Source of the DNA: an uncultured Collinsella sp.
GTDB lineage: Bacteria; Actinomycetota; Coriobacteriia; Coriobacteriales; Coriobacteriaceae
DNA length: 26,909 nt
Assembly: GCA_902491915.1 (NCBI GenBank)
Contig: CABUJL010000012.1
Span: forward strand, 1 to 26,909
Reading direction: 5' to 3'
Shown here: positions 1 through 7,374 of the stretch, piece by piece
Layout: each line of letters starts with the position of its first letter
Numbering within the stretch: position 1 is the stretch's first letter
Notes under the pieces: generated by a model
The model's input: the letters and a program-made list of their open reading frames with translations, nothing else
Database searches by the model: none
What the model was told of the DNA's origin: nothing
Made by a program: the position numbers and the translations under genes

Positions 1-232
1 CCTTGAGCAGGCCCATCTTGTACATGGTGTAGAGCAGCTTACGGTGCGAGGGCTTAAAGCCGTCGATCTCGGGGAATGCGCGCGAGACGTTGACGCTCAT
101 GGCGTATGGCATGTAGTTGACCTCGAGCGTCTGCGTGATCGGCTGGTCGGTGACCTCGGAGTGCAGGCCGATGACGTTCTCGGCGTTGACCTGCTTTTTC
201 TTTGGCTGGTTCTTCGTCTTCTTCTTTGCCAC
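1..232 (-). CDS. Type IIA topoisomerase A subunit (GyrA/ParC-like), N-terminal part, runs off window
   Basis: Only the first 77 codons are inside the window. The frame starts with GTG at 232, preceded on the minus strand by AGAGGAAATC as ribosome binding site. After a lysine-rich leader of about 15 residues comes a stretch matching the start of the GyrA/ParC breakage-reunion domain: YMPYAMSVNVSRAFPEIDG followed by FKPSHRKLLYTMYKMGLL. In standard GyrA/ParC the same place reads [24 protein letters not shown], so this copy is related but divergent. The active-site tyrosine lies beyond the window edge. It sits 45 bp downstream of the B subunit gene on the same strand, so the two very probably form one operon and one A2B2 enzyme. 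Whether it acts as a decatenase or a gyrase cannot be told from this fragment. Confidence 0.9.
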   Translation of the reverse strand, partial: MAKKKTKNQPKKKQVNAENVIGLHSEVTDQPITQTLEVNYMPYAMSVNVSRAFPEIDGFKPSHRKLLYTMYKMGLLK

Positions 233-277
233 GATTTCCTCTTGAACTTCTTATGGGCCGTCGTTATCGATTTGCTG

Positions 278-2275
278 TTACTGCAGGTCCAGCTGGTCCA
301 GGTATTCCTTGCCGTGCTCGGAGATATGGCGCTTGCGGCCTGCCTCGTCGTTGCCCAGCAACAGGTTGAACATGGTTTCCATCTTGGTGACGTCCTCGGG
401 CTCCACCTTGATCAGGCGGCGCGTCTCGGGGTTCATGGTGGTGAGCCACATCATGTCCGGATCATTTTCACCAAGACCCTTGGAGCGGTTGATGGAGCAC
501 TTCTGGTCGCCAATCTCCTTGAGGATGCCGTTCTTCTCGAGCTCGGTGTAGGCAAAGTAGGTCTTTTCTTTGCAGTTGATCTCGTAGAGCGGCGACTCGG
601 CGATATAGACGTAGCCCTCGTCGATAAGCGTGGGCACCAGGCGATAGAGCATGGTGAGCACGAGCGTGCGGATGTGGTAACCGTCGACGTCGGCGTCTGT
701 ACAGATGATGACCTTGTTCCAGTTGAGGTTGTCTAGGTCGAAGGCGCCAAGGTTCTTGATGCGCTTGTCCTTGATCTCCACACCGCAGCCCAGCACGCGC
801 ATGAGGTCCATGATGATGTCGGACTTAAAGATGCGCGGATAATCCTCCTTCAGGCAGTTGAGGATCTTACCGCGGACGGGCATAACGCCCTGGAACTCGG
901 CATCGCGCGAGGTGCGAATGGCGCCTGCTGCCGAGTCGCCCTCTACGATGTAGATCTCGCGGCGGCTCTTGTCTTTGGAGCGGCAGTCGATGAACTTCTG
1001 CACGCGGTTGGCCATGTCGGTCTTTTGCTGCAGGTTGGTCTTGATGCTCTGGCGCGTCTTCTCGGCATTCTCGCGCGAGCGCTTGTTGATGAGCACCTGC
1101 TCCATGATCTTATTGGCGGCGTCTTTGTTCTCGATCAGGTAGGTCGAGAGGCGTTCCTTAAAGAAGGCCGTCATGGCCTGCTGGATAAAGCGGTTGTTGA
1201 TGGCCTTCTTGGTCTGGTTTTCGTAGGACGTCTGGGTGGAGAAGCAGTTGGTCACCAGCACCAGGCAGTCCTGGACGTCTTGCCACTTAATGCCGCTTTC
1301 GTTTTTGTTGTACTTGCCCTGTTGCTTGATGTAGGCATCGATGGCGCTGGTCAGAGCGCTGCGGGCTGCCTTCTCGGGCGAACCGCCATTCTCGAGCCAC
1401 GATGAGTTGTGGTAGTACTCCTGCATCATAAAGGTGCGCGAGAAGCACATACATGCGGTGATCTTGACGTTGTAGTCGGGCAGGTCCTCGCGGTCGCGAC
1501 CGCGACGATCGGCCTCGATAAAGAAGGGCTCGGTAAGGTAGTCGGTACCGACCTTCTCGAGCACGTAGTCTTCGATGCCCTTGGGATAGCAAAAATCCTC
1601 TTCGGAAAACTCGCCATCGTCACCTTCGATGCGCAGGCGGAAGGTCACGTTGGCGTTGACCACGGCCTGACGGCGCATGGTCTCGCGATACCAATCGTGG
1701 GGGATGCTGATGGAGGTAAAGACCTCAAGATCGGGGCGCCATTTGATGGTGGTGCCGGTACGGTCCTCGTCGCTGGGCTCAATCTCGAGTGCCTTCTTTT
1801 TGGCGCCGACGACCTTGCCCTTCTTAAAGTGCAGGGAGTACTTGTTGCCGTCGCGCCAAACCGTGACGTCCATGTATTCGGAAGCGTACTGAGTCGCACA
1901 GGAGCCCAGGCCGTTGGTGCCGAGCGAGAAGTCGTAGTCGCCGCCCTGGTTGTTGTTATACTTGCCGCCGGCATAGAGCTCGCAAAAGACGAGCTCCCAG
2001 TTAAAGCGCTTCTCGGAGGGGTTCCAGTCGAGCGGGCAGCCGCGGCCGTTGTCCTCTACCTGAATGGAACCATCGCGAAAGGCGGTAAGGGTGATGAGCT
2101 TGCCGTAGCCCTGGCGCGCCTCGTCAACGGCGTTGGACAGGATCTCGAAGGCGGCCTGCGCGCAGCCGTCGAGTCCGTCCGAGCCAAAGATGACGGCGGG
2201 GCGCAGGCGTACGCGCTCCTCGTCCTTGAGCTGGCGGATACTGTCGTTACCATAGTTTGCGGTGTTTTTTGCCAT
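278..2275 (-). CDS. Divergent type IIA topoisomerase B subunit (GyrB/ParE-like)
   Basis: A 665-residue ATP-hydrolysing topoisomerase subunit. The GHKL ATPase signs are in order: EILSNAVDEA (the catalytic Glu and Mg-binding Asn helix), DNGRG, the lid glycine motif GTNGLG near residue 120, and the QTK loop in SYENQTKKAI. The Toprim domain follows with IVEGDSAAG, PVRGKILN, the metal-binding DADVDG and the tail motif RSKGLGEND. Length is close to ParE/GyrB. Odd point: the normally almost invariant N-terminal KRPGMYIG is replaced by RLRPAVIFGSDG, and NAVDEARQGYG is also atypical, so this is a separate branch and not the housekeeping GyrB. Similar divergent B subunits occur, from memory, in gut Clostridia and Coriobacteria. 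The start is ATG at 2275, with an AAAGGAG block about 16 nt upstream, rather far. It is followed at once by the A subunit gene. Confidence 0.93.
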   Translation of the reverse strand: MAKNTANYGNDSIRQLKDEERVRLRPAVIFGSDGLDGCAQAAFEILSNAVDEARQGYGKLITLTAFRDGSIQVEDNGRGCPLDWNPSEKRFNWELVFCELYAGGKYNNNQGGDYDFSLGTNGLGSCATQYASEYMDVTVWRDGNKYSLHFKKGKVVGAKKKALEIEPSDEDRTGTTIKWRPDLEVFTSISIPHDWYRETMRRQAVVNANVTFRLRIEGDDGEFSEEDFCYPKGIEDYVLEKVGTDYLTEPFFIEADRRGRDREDLPDYNVKITACMCFSRTFMMQEYYHNSSWLENGGSPEKAARSALTSAIDAYIKQQGKYNKNESGIKWQDVQDCLVLVTNCFSTQTSYENQTKKAINNRFIQQAMTAFFKERLSTYLIENKDAANKIMEQVLINKRSRENAEKTRQSIKTNLQQKTDMANRVQKFIDCRSKDKSRREIYIVEGDSAAGAIRTSRDAEFQGVMPVRGKILNCLKEDYPRIFKSDIIMDLMRVLGCGVEIKDKRIKNLGAFDLDNLNWNKVIICTDADVDGYHIRTLVLTMLYRLVPTLIDEGYVYIAESPLYEINCKEKTYFAYTELEKNGILKEIGDQKCSINRSKGLGENDPDMMWLTTMNPETRRLIKVEPEDVTKMETMFNLLLGNDEAGRKRHISEHGKEYLDQLDLQ

Positions 2276-2740
2276 ACTCGCTCTCTCGGTGCTCCTTTGC
2301 TGCGTTTAAGTCATATAGATAGTCAAGGTAGCATAGCCCAGCCCATAGGCGATTCCAACCAACACGAAATCCATCGAACAATCGTTCGGAATTTGGTGGA
2401 ACAGCGTTTACTCGGACAAATCCGAGTCGGTTCTGTCCGAGTAAGTTTGAAAGCGGTCGAATGCGTCCTGCTGCGTTTGCGGTTGGACGCGTTTGTCAAA
2501 AACGCGCCATGCGGATTGTTGGATTGAATCGAACATTGGGACATGCGTCTCGTTTTGTGGGCCGAGGGTATGCGAACTGGGGCCCTTTTGGTCTGAAAGG
2601 GGGTCTAACGGGGCGTTATTTGGGCCACGGGTCACTTCGCCGGCGCCGTGTTTCGTCATACGCTCATTGTGGAAGCCGATGCCACGGGGCGACGAAGGCC
2701 TCGGGCAACGGATGAGCTGCAAGCGAAAGGAGCGGTGAGG
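2276..2740. other. Intergenic region between divergent genes
   Basis: 465 bp between the divergent topoisomerase B and lipoprotein genes. Besides the three-armed palindrome at 2408-2444 it holds a short imperfect hairpin near 2581-2606 (GGCCCTTTT against AAAGGGGG). Open frames cross it on both strands but none has a convincing RBS or recognisable product. The minus frame that ends inside the palindrome (stop at 2408-2410) reads through to 2722 and gives a proline/arginine-rich product that I do not believe. Promoters for both flanking genes should lie here, but I could not fix a convincing -35/-10 pair. Confidence 0.5.
2408..2444. repeat. Three-armed palindrome, possible operator or dispersed repeat
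   Basis: TTACTCGGACA at 2408-2418 and TGTCCGAGTAA at 2434-2444 form a perfect 11-bp inverted repeat with a 15-bp spacer. The spacer itself carries another TCCGAGT (2421-2427), which pairs with ACTCGGA at 2410-2416 across a 4-nt loop. So one forward arm can pair with either of two reverse arms, giving alternative hairpins. There is no U-tract, so it is not a simple terminator. It may be a protein-binding site or a member of a repeat family; the sequence alone cannot decide. Confidence 0.6.
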
Positions 2741-3757
2741 ATGATGAAGCCCATGACGAAGAAGCTGCTGTTAGGAATTCCCACCGTGGCGCTTTCGGCT
2801 GTGTTGGCGTGTACGCTTGCTGGCTGCGGCGGTAATGCGCCGAGTGGCTCGGGCGGGAGCGCACCTGTGCAGGAGAAGTCCAAGAAGGCCAAGGCCTATG
2901 ATTCGCAGACGGTCGAGGTAGCAGACATTACCTATGAGTCTGTGGCTCACGGTACGTTCTATCGCGGCGATGCCAAGCTGCAGGACGGCTTTTACCTGCA
3001 CATCAAGATCACCAACAACAGCACAAAGAACAGGACGTTCAGTTCCTTTAACGTGCATGCTGCCCAGGGCGATCTTGAGGCAGGCGACCCGTTGTTTACT
3101 TCCGGCAAGGCGGCCGTACTCGACTACGTTGCAAGCGAGGCTCCCGATGAGCTGCACGAGGGCATCGACCTTTCCGAGAGGCCAGATATCGGCCCGGGCG
3201 AGACCGTTGAGTACGTGTATTTCTGGGCGCCCAAGACGGCGTACTACGGGCCCATCACTGTCGAGTTCGTAGACGCTTATGCCCCCGCCAAGAATCATGA
3301 GGCCATGCACTTTGACACCACGGGATGCGAGACCAAGGAGTTCAAGGCGGCCGGCGGTGTGGCCGATTCTGGTGACGCGGCCAATATGACCGGCATCGAT
3401 TGCGCATCGTACAGTATCGAGGCCGCCGATGGGTACACGCTGGATTCGTCCAACGAAGAGCACGAAAAGGCAGACTTCTTCCACGACGAGACTGGAGGAC
3501 GCCTGAACATCAGCATCTTCCCGCGCTCGCCGGAGGAAGAGGTTGCAAGCCTAGAGCAGGTCTACGAAGGCAAGGAGACAACAACCGACCAGGTCGAGTA
3601 CAACGGCATAACGTGGCTGCGCTTTACCGGTCCCGACAACGGCCATACACTGTTTGCGACGGCTCCCGCAACGGGTGAAACCGTCCGCGTGTCGATCGGC
3701 TGGAAGATCGATTGGGATGCCGCCGTGCCCATGATGGAGGCGCTAAAGCTCAAGTAG
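2741..3757 (+). CDS. Secreted lipoprotein, possible DUF5067-like domain
   Basis: A 338-residue lipoprotein. The start ATG at 2741 is chosen because AAAGGAG lies 8 nt upstream and it leads directly into a type II signal peptide: MMKPMTKK, a hydrophobic stretch, then the lipobox LAGC with the acylated Cys near residue 28, followed by a Gly/Ser/Asn linker. The first folded part (about residues 50-170) has FYLHIKITNNSTKNRTFSSF and the phrase PGETVEYVYFWAPK, the style of immunoglobulin-like DUF5067 domains in Gram-positive lipoproteins; this is family resemblance from memory. The second half (about 200-338) is different and unrecognised. It is a single-gene unit closed by the terminator at 3786-3820. 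Function unknown; it should sit on the outer face of the cell membrane. Confidence 0.85.
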   Translation: MMKPMTKKLLLGIPTVALSAVLACTLAGCGGNAPSGSGGSAPVQEKSKKAKAYDSQTVEVADITYESVAHGTFYRGDAKLQDGFYLHIKITNNSTKNRTFSSFNVHAAQGDLEAGDPLFTSGKAAVLDYVASEAPDELHEGIDLSERPDIGPGETVEYVYFWAPKTAYYGPITVEFVDAYAPAKNHEAMHFDTTGCETKEFKAAGGVADSGDAANMTGIDCASYSIEAADGYTLDSSNEEHEKADFFHDETGGRLNISIFPRSPEEEVASLEQVYEGKETTTDQVEYNGITWLRFTGPDNGHTLFATAPATGETVRVSIGWKIDWDAAVPMMEALKLK

Positions 3758-3785
3758 CGCTGTGATTCTCACGTCAGGCGACTCA

Positions 3786-3820
3786 GGGCTGGCTCCGAGT
3801 TATCGGGGCCAGCCCCTTTT
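3786..3820 (+). terminator. Rho-independent terminator of the lipoprotein gene
   Basis: GGGCTGGC (3786-3793) pairs perfectly with GCCAGCCC (3808-3815). Inside, CCGA (3795-3798) pairs with TCGG (3803-3806) around a GTTA loop, with one T opposite G between the two stems. TTTT follows at 3817-3820. It lies 29 bp after the lipoprotein stop codon. Confidence 0.88.
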
Positions 3821-3867
3821 GGTGTTCGATGAGCCGAGTCGGCGTCTCTCGCAAAAGTAACTAGGAG

Positions 3868-4056
3868 CTAGCGAGGTCTATCCGAATTGACCTCATTGGC
3901 GGTGTCGGTTTCGAGTGCCGTGCGGCGGGCGCTGTAGGCGACGAGGCCGGCGCCTACAGCGGCGAGTGCTGTGGCGGCTGCCGCAAGGGGGACGTTGCTG
4001 TCTTTGCGAGAAGGTGCCCCGTGGCGGTAGTGCCGTTCGAAGGCCAAAATGTCCAA
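3868..4056 (-). CDS. Possible small one-TM membrane protein
   Basis: A frame open downstream of the broken LuxR gene ends with TAG at 3868-3870. From a TTG at 4056 it encodes about 62 residues: a basic start (LDILAFERHYRHGAPSRK), then an Ala/Val-rich hydrophobic stretch VPLAAAATALAAVGAGLVAY that looks like one membrane helix, then a polar tail. The hydrophobic block followed by a charged end is protein-like, but there is no clear RBS and no family I recognise. The frame is open further upstream, so it could also be the end of a longer decayed gene. Confidence 0.35.
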   Translation of the reverse strand: MDILAFERHYRHGAPSRKDSNVPLAAAATALAAVGAGLVAYSARRTALETDTANEVNSDRPR

Positions 4057-4117
4057 TTTGAGCGCGCGAAAGCGCCAGGCCCTCGGAACGCGTTCGATGC
4101 GCTTGGCAGCCCGGTCG

Positions 4118-5105
4118 CTAACGCAACATATGCGCGACCAGCTCGGCGCGTGTGCCGATGCCAAGCTTTGCGTATACGCCTGATAGGCGGTTTTTAACAG
4201 TGCCCGGCGATACTTCCATGTGGCGTGCGATTTCGGCGTTGGTTCACCCACGACAAGCGAGCATGGCCATGGTGAATTCTGTGGTCATTAAATCGTCGGC
4301 CACGTCCTCGCCCGAATCAGGGTTGTGGATGCGTCGCCAGCCGTAGCTGAATCGATACGTAATCTCGATGATGCGTGCGAAATCGTCAGGGTATTGCGAT
4401 TTTAGGCATGCCTCGATGAGTCCCTGCAAAAGGCCGTGGTGCTCGCCAATGAGCTCGATAAGGCCGTCGGGGCGCGCAATGTTCCAAGTGGCTCCGAAGT
4501 GCGTTTTTGCGGCGTCGATATCCTTGAGGCTCATGCATGCCATGGAAGCTGCCAGGTGCAGGAACAGCTCCGAGATGGGATAGCTTCCCTGTTTCATGAT
4601 CAGGGCGTTTTCCGCCATGCCCAGACTGCGGCCATATTCGCCGCGCAGGTACAGGGCATGCGCCATCACGTAGCTGGCGAACAGGCGCAGGCCTTCGGGC
4701 ATAAAACTCTTCGGCGGAATACGGGGAAGGCAAGTGCAGCAGGACGCTCGCGGCGGAGGCGAACAGGATATGCGTGGCGTGGACGGCGGGCGATTCCTCG
4801 TCAGTTGGCGTATCGAGGATGCCCGCAAGGCACCGGCGGGCATCGGCGATACGGTTGAGCGACAGACTGGCATATCCGCAGATAAGGCATGCGGAATAGC
4901 GCAGTGCGGGGTCGGTGGCGTCAAGATAAGAGCGCGCCGTCTTGGCAGCGAGGGTGGCCTGTCCGCGAAAGTACAGCGCTTCTGCCGTGGCAATGGCGCG
5001 CGAATCGGGGTCGGAAATGCCTGCAACCGCAGCGTCAATCTGCCCCGGCACAAAGGCGGTGCACATCAACGGCATGGGAATGCGCGGGTAGCCATCGCAG
5101 TCCAT
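4118..5105 (-). pseudogene. LuxR-family transcriptional regulator, broken by a frameshift and a nonsense codon
   Basis: Three pieces in two frames read as one protein. From ATG 5105 (GGGAG about 7 nt upstream) comes a helical, repeat-like N-terminal half ending near YSAEEFYA at about 4700. There the frame shifts, and the match resumes with MPEGLRLFASYVMAHALYLR and runs to LACRG at 4247. TGA at 4246-4244 interrupts the frame, and beyond it the same frame continues as a textbook LuxR/GerE helix-turn-helix: TNAEIARHMEVSPGTVKNRL then SGVYAKLGIGTRAELVAHML, ending with TAG at 4120-4118. LuxR proteins usually have Trp or a similar residue before the TNAEIA-type motif, so TGG to TGA is the likely change. 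With two independent lesions the gene should not make a DNA-binding regulator. The organism class carries many such TPR-like LuxR regulators. Confidence 0.82.
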
Positions 5106-5187
5106 CTTCCATCTCCCATCAGGTGGCAACAATGCAGCAATTGTACTCCTGTTGCTCGGTGCTGGAATTTGTGGGTATCGCCTACGA

Positions 5188-5520
5188 TTATGCCGAACGT
5201 ATAAAGGAAGAGTCTATTGGCGATGCTTCCAAGGTGGCTACCGAAGCCTGTCTGACCTTGGGATATAGAAAAACTGCCACCCCTGCAAAAAGCTCTGCCG
5301 CAGCGATGGGAAACGCATCTTCTGGGCATTCCGGCGTCTCCAGCCAGCGCTGGACTGCTGCTGTCGCCTGCGCGTTGGCGAGCGGGGCGTGGGGACCGTC
5401 CGGCGACCAGCGGTGACGGGCGAGCCCTGCCGCGTACGTGGGACTCCATCGGCGTAGACCCGTGACCCCCATGGCATCGGAGAAGTTCACCATGGCGTCC
5501 AGGACTTTACCGTCCGGCAC
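5188..5520 (-). CDS. Unrecognised ORF, possibly a remnant
   Basis: From GTG at 5520 to the stop at 5188 (110 aa), with the frame open back to about 5556. The middle has protein-like composition (AVQRWLETPECPEDAFP, then AAAELFAGVAVFLYPKV), but I recognise no family. No convincing RBS precedes the GTG. It lies just upstream of the broken LuxR gene on the same strand, and both may be parts of a decaying segment. The stretch between it and the PadR promoter (5521-5695) shows no gene I can support. Confidence 0.3.
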   Translation of the reverse strand: MPDGKVLDAMVNFSDAMGVTGLRRWSPTYAAGLARHRWSPDGPHAPLANAQATAAVQRWLETPECPEDAFPIAAAELFAGVAVFLYPKVRQASVATLEASPIDSSFIRSA

Positions 5521-5695
5521 GTCCAGCCTAGCGGCTCTCTTGAACCCAAGGTTGAAAGGGGGCGTTGTACAAGGCGAATGGGGCCGAGTGGAAGTGGATC
5601 AAAAGAGCGTTACTTGACGTTTCATGCATAATGCCAACCGCCCCGCGACATCACGTTCGCAGCGCGCAGGGGCCGGAGAATCTTCGCGATGAGAG

Positions 5696-5724
5696 TTGAC
5701 GTCTAATACCTTGCATCATATAGT
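5696..5724 (+). promoter_or_regulatory. Sigma-70-type promoter of the PadR operon
   Basis: TTGACG at 5696-5701 and TATAGT at 5719-5724 are separated by 17 bp, close to the consensus for the main vegetative sigma factor. The PadR start codon is 38 bp further on. Confidence 0.75.
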
Positions 5725-5743
5725 GTGTATAGCATAGTATATG
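5717..5743 (+). promoter_or_regulatory. Imperfect inverted repeat over the -10 box, possible PadR operator
   Basis: CATATA at 5717-5722 is mirrored by TATATG at 5738-5743. The element covers the -10 box and the expected transcription start, where a repressor would block initiation. PadR proteins commonly repress their own operon from AT-rich dyads. The inner part is only weakly symmetric, so the assignment is tentative. Confidence 0.4.
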
Positions 5744-5761
5744 ACGAGAGGAGGTGTGCGG

Positions 5762-6082
5762 ATGGAGGCACAGATGAAGCGCGGCTTCCTGGAGGCCTGC
5801 GTGCTCGCGGCCGTCTCCGGCGAGGAGTCCTACGGCTACCAGATCGTGAAGGACGTACCGGCGAGCATGGGGCTCACGGAGTCGACGCTCTACCCGCTGC
5901 TCAAGCGCCTGGAGAAAGCCGGGTGCATCACGGCGCGCTCCGCCGAGCACAACGGGCGGCTGCGCCGGTACTACCGCATCACGGACGACGGGCGAGCACG
6001 CATCGAGGAGTTCCTGGCCGAGTGGCCGTCCGTACGGGAGATTTACGCATACGTTGAGGGGGCGCACCATGACGCGCGATGA
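5762..6082 (+). CDS. PadR-family transcriptional regulator
   Basis: A 106-residue winged-helix repressor of the short PadR type. ATG 5762 is preferred over an earlier ATG at 5741 because AGGAGGT lies directly upstream of it. Hallmarks are MKRGFLEACVLAAVSGEESYG, the recognition-helix region LTESTLYPLLKRLEKAGCIT, the wing NGRLRRYYRIT and the terminal helix DDGRARIEEFLAEW. It overlaps the next gene by 14 bp, so the two are translationally coupled. PadR genes paired with DUF1700 membrane proteins are a common Gram-positive arrangement, tied to envelope stress or drug response in characterised cases. The promoter and a possible operator are just upstream. Confidence 0.93.
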   Translation: MEAQMKRGFLEACVLAAVSGEESYGYQIVKDVPASMGLTESTLYPLLKRLEKAGCITARSAEHNGRLRRYYRITDDGRARIEEFLAEWPSVREIYAYVEGAHHDAR

Positions 6083-6692
6083 GTTTCTGGGCCGGTTGGG
6101 CGAGCTGCTCGCCTGCCTGCCGGCCGAGCAGGTGGAGGAGACCAAGGCGTTCTATGCGGAGGCCATCGCTGACCGCATGGAGGACGGTATGAGCGAGGAG
6201 GAGGCCGTGGCCGCCATGGGCACACCCGGCGAGGTGGCGGAGGCCACGCTCGACGACCTGCCCGCCGTGCCGCGCGCGATCGCGAGGACGCGCCGGCGCA
6301 GCACCACGCTGCTGTGGGTGCTGACCATCGTGGGCTCCCCGGTGTGGGTGCCGCTGCTCGCCGCCTTCGCCGCCGTGGCCGTCACGGTCTATATCTGCAT
6401 CTGGCTGCTGGCACTCTGCGTGTGGATCGTCGCGGCGGCACTCGGGGGCGTGGGCGTAGTTGAGCTCCTGCTTGCCGTAAGCGGCGTCACCATCGGCCAC
6501 TTCCCGTACGCCCTCGCCTCGGCGGGCGTGGGGCTCGGCCTCGTCGGCGTGGCGCTCTTCGTTGGTGCTGGCGCTTGGGCCGCCTCAAAACAAATTGCGC
6601 GCCTTTCGGCGCTCTGGGCGAGGAAGGCCGCCTCGCCCTTCTGGAAGGGCAAGGGCGAGAAGGGCGGCGCTGCCGCGCATCTCGCGGCGTAG
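6069..6692 (+). CDS. DUF1700-family membrane protein
   Basis: A 207-residue protein starting with ATG 6069 inside the end of the PadR gene. The N-terminal 70 residues are the typical DUF1700 cytoplasmic module (MTRDEFLGRLGELLACLP, then EETKAFYAEAIADRMEDG and AVAAMGTPGEVAEATL). After a basic linker (ARTRRRSTTL) follow three or more hydrophobic segments between about residues 80 and 180, and a basic, glycine-rich tail. DUF1700 proteins are usually encoded directly after a PadR gene and are thought to work with it at the membrane; the molecular role is not established. Confidence 0.9.
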   Translation: MTRDEFLGRLGELLACLPAEQVEETKAFYAEAIADRMEDGMSEEEAVAAMGTPGEVAEATLDDLPAVPRAIARTRRRSTTLLWVLTIVGSPVWVPLLAAFAAVAVTVYICIWLLALCVWIVAAALGGVGVVELLLAVSGVTIGHFPYALASAGVGLGLVGVALFVGAGAWAASKQIARLSALWARKAASPFWKGKGEKGGAAAHLAA

Positions 6693-6707
6693 AAAGGAGT
6701 GAGTACC

Positions 6708-6962
6708 ATGACCAGCGCGAAGAAGATCTACCTCGCCGTGGCGGGCGGGCTCGTTGCCGCGGGTGTTGTCCTCGCGGGCATTGGCTTTATCGCTTCGGGC
6801 TTCGACCCGGCTGTGTTCACAACCCAAATCGACACGCGCGACAGCACCATCGTGCTCGGCGGCGTCGAGGTGGACGACCCGATGGGCCTCCCCCTCATCG
6901 AGCAGCTCGCCAATCTGGGCGAGATCGACACCTCCGGCGTCGCGGATCCCGCCGCGCCCTAG
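6708..6962 (+). CDS. Short membrane-anchored protein, probably a truncated DUF4097-type partner
   Basis: Starts at ATG 6708, with AAAGGAGTGAG a few nt upstream and 15 bp after the DUF1700 stop. The 84 residues comprise one membrane helix (IYLAVAGGLVAAGVVLAGIG) and a short outside part (TRDSTIVLGGVEVDD) that stops at VADPAAP. In comparable PadR/DUF1700 operons the third gene usually encodes an anchor followed by a 200-residue or longer beta-rich DUF4097 domain. Here only the anchor and a stub remain, and the 160 bp after the stop do not continue such a domain. It may be a truncated gene or a genuinely short version. The family link is inferred from operon position and N-terminal style. Confidence 0.6.
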   Translation: MTSAKKIYLAVAGGLVAAGVVLAGIGFIASGFDPAVFTTQIDTRDSTIVLGGVEVDDPMGLPLIEQLANLGEIDTSGVADPAAP

Positions 6963-7122
6963 GCGCAGCGAGCCCGGGCGCTCTGCCCGCCAAGCTGCGT
7001 AAGCCGGCGAAACCCGAACCTCAACCTCTACGCAACTGGCCCCAAGCCTGCGCCGATTCGCTCTCGGCGCCGCGCGGGGGCCCGTGACGCATGCCCAAAA
7101 GGTATGAGGAGAAAGGAACGCG

Positions 7123-7320
7123 ATGACGACAACCACGCCCTTCCGCCTTCATGGGGCCACGCAGGACCGGAAGCGACTGGGCCGTGCGGTGGGGCTGTGC
7201 TTGGATTGGCTACACTGATATGGACAGTTCCGTGAGGGGCGCGAGAGACGGGACTCTGGGGAGATCTTCGAGGAGGAGTGTCTCGACTGGAAGCGCGGGT
7301 TCAGTGGAGCAGGAACCTAA
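7123..7320 (+). pseudogene. Remnant gene with in-frame TGA, fourth position of the PadR operon
   Basis: ATG 7123 has a good RBS (GAAAGGAACGCG). The frame gives 31 residues beginning MTTTTPFRLHGATQDRK, a start that resembles PspC-domain proteins (Phe-Arg-Leu-x-x-x-Thr-x-Asp-Arg-Lys), then TGA at 7216-7218. The same frame stays open for 33 more codons (GQFREGRERRDSGEIFEEE and a basic end) to TAA at 7318-7320, where a terminator-like hairpin begins. Such a tail and terminator suggest the end of a real gene whose middle was lost. The PspC relationship is a guess from about 15 residues. Confidence 0.45.
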
Positions 7321-7342
7321 TCTCTGTCTCTCCTGCTTTTTT
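7308..7342 (+). terminator. Probable terminator of the PadR operon
   Basis: AGCAGGA (7308-7314) pairs with TCCTGCT (7331-7337) around a 16-nt loop and is followed by a run of T to 7342. The stem starts within the last codons of the remnant frame that ends at 7320. Confidence 0.6.
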
Positions 7343-7374
7343 GATTTGTTGAGAAGCCGGCATTTGGGGGCATT

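Noticed and set aside
1409..2527. Long plus-strand open frame (372 codons) opposite the topoisomerase B gene
   Set aside because: It is the antisense shadow of a gene with all catalytic motifs; its product has no family-like features and no RBS.
4118..7320. TGA read as Trp (code reassignment) or selenocysteine, to explain in-frame TGA codons
   Set aside because: Intact neighbours such as the PadR regulator and the sensor kinase end in TGA, and no SECIS-like hairpin or redox motif is present at the interrupted positions.
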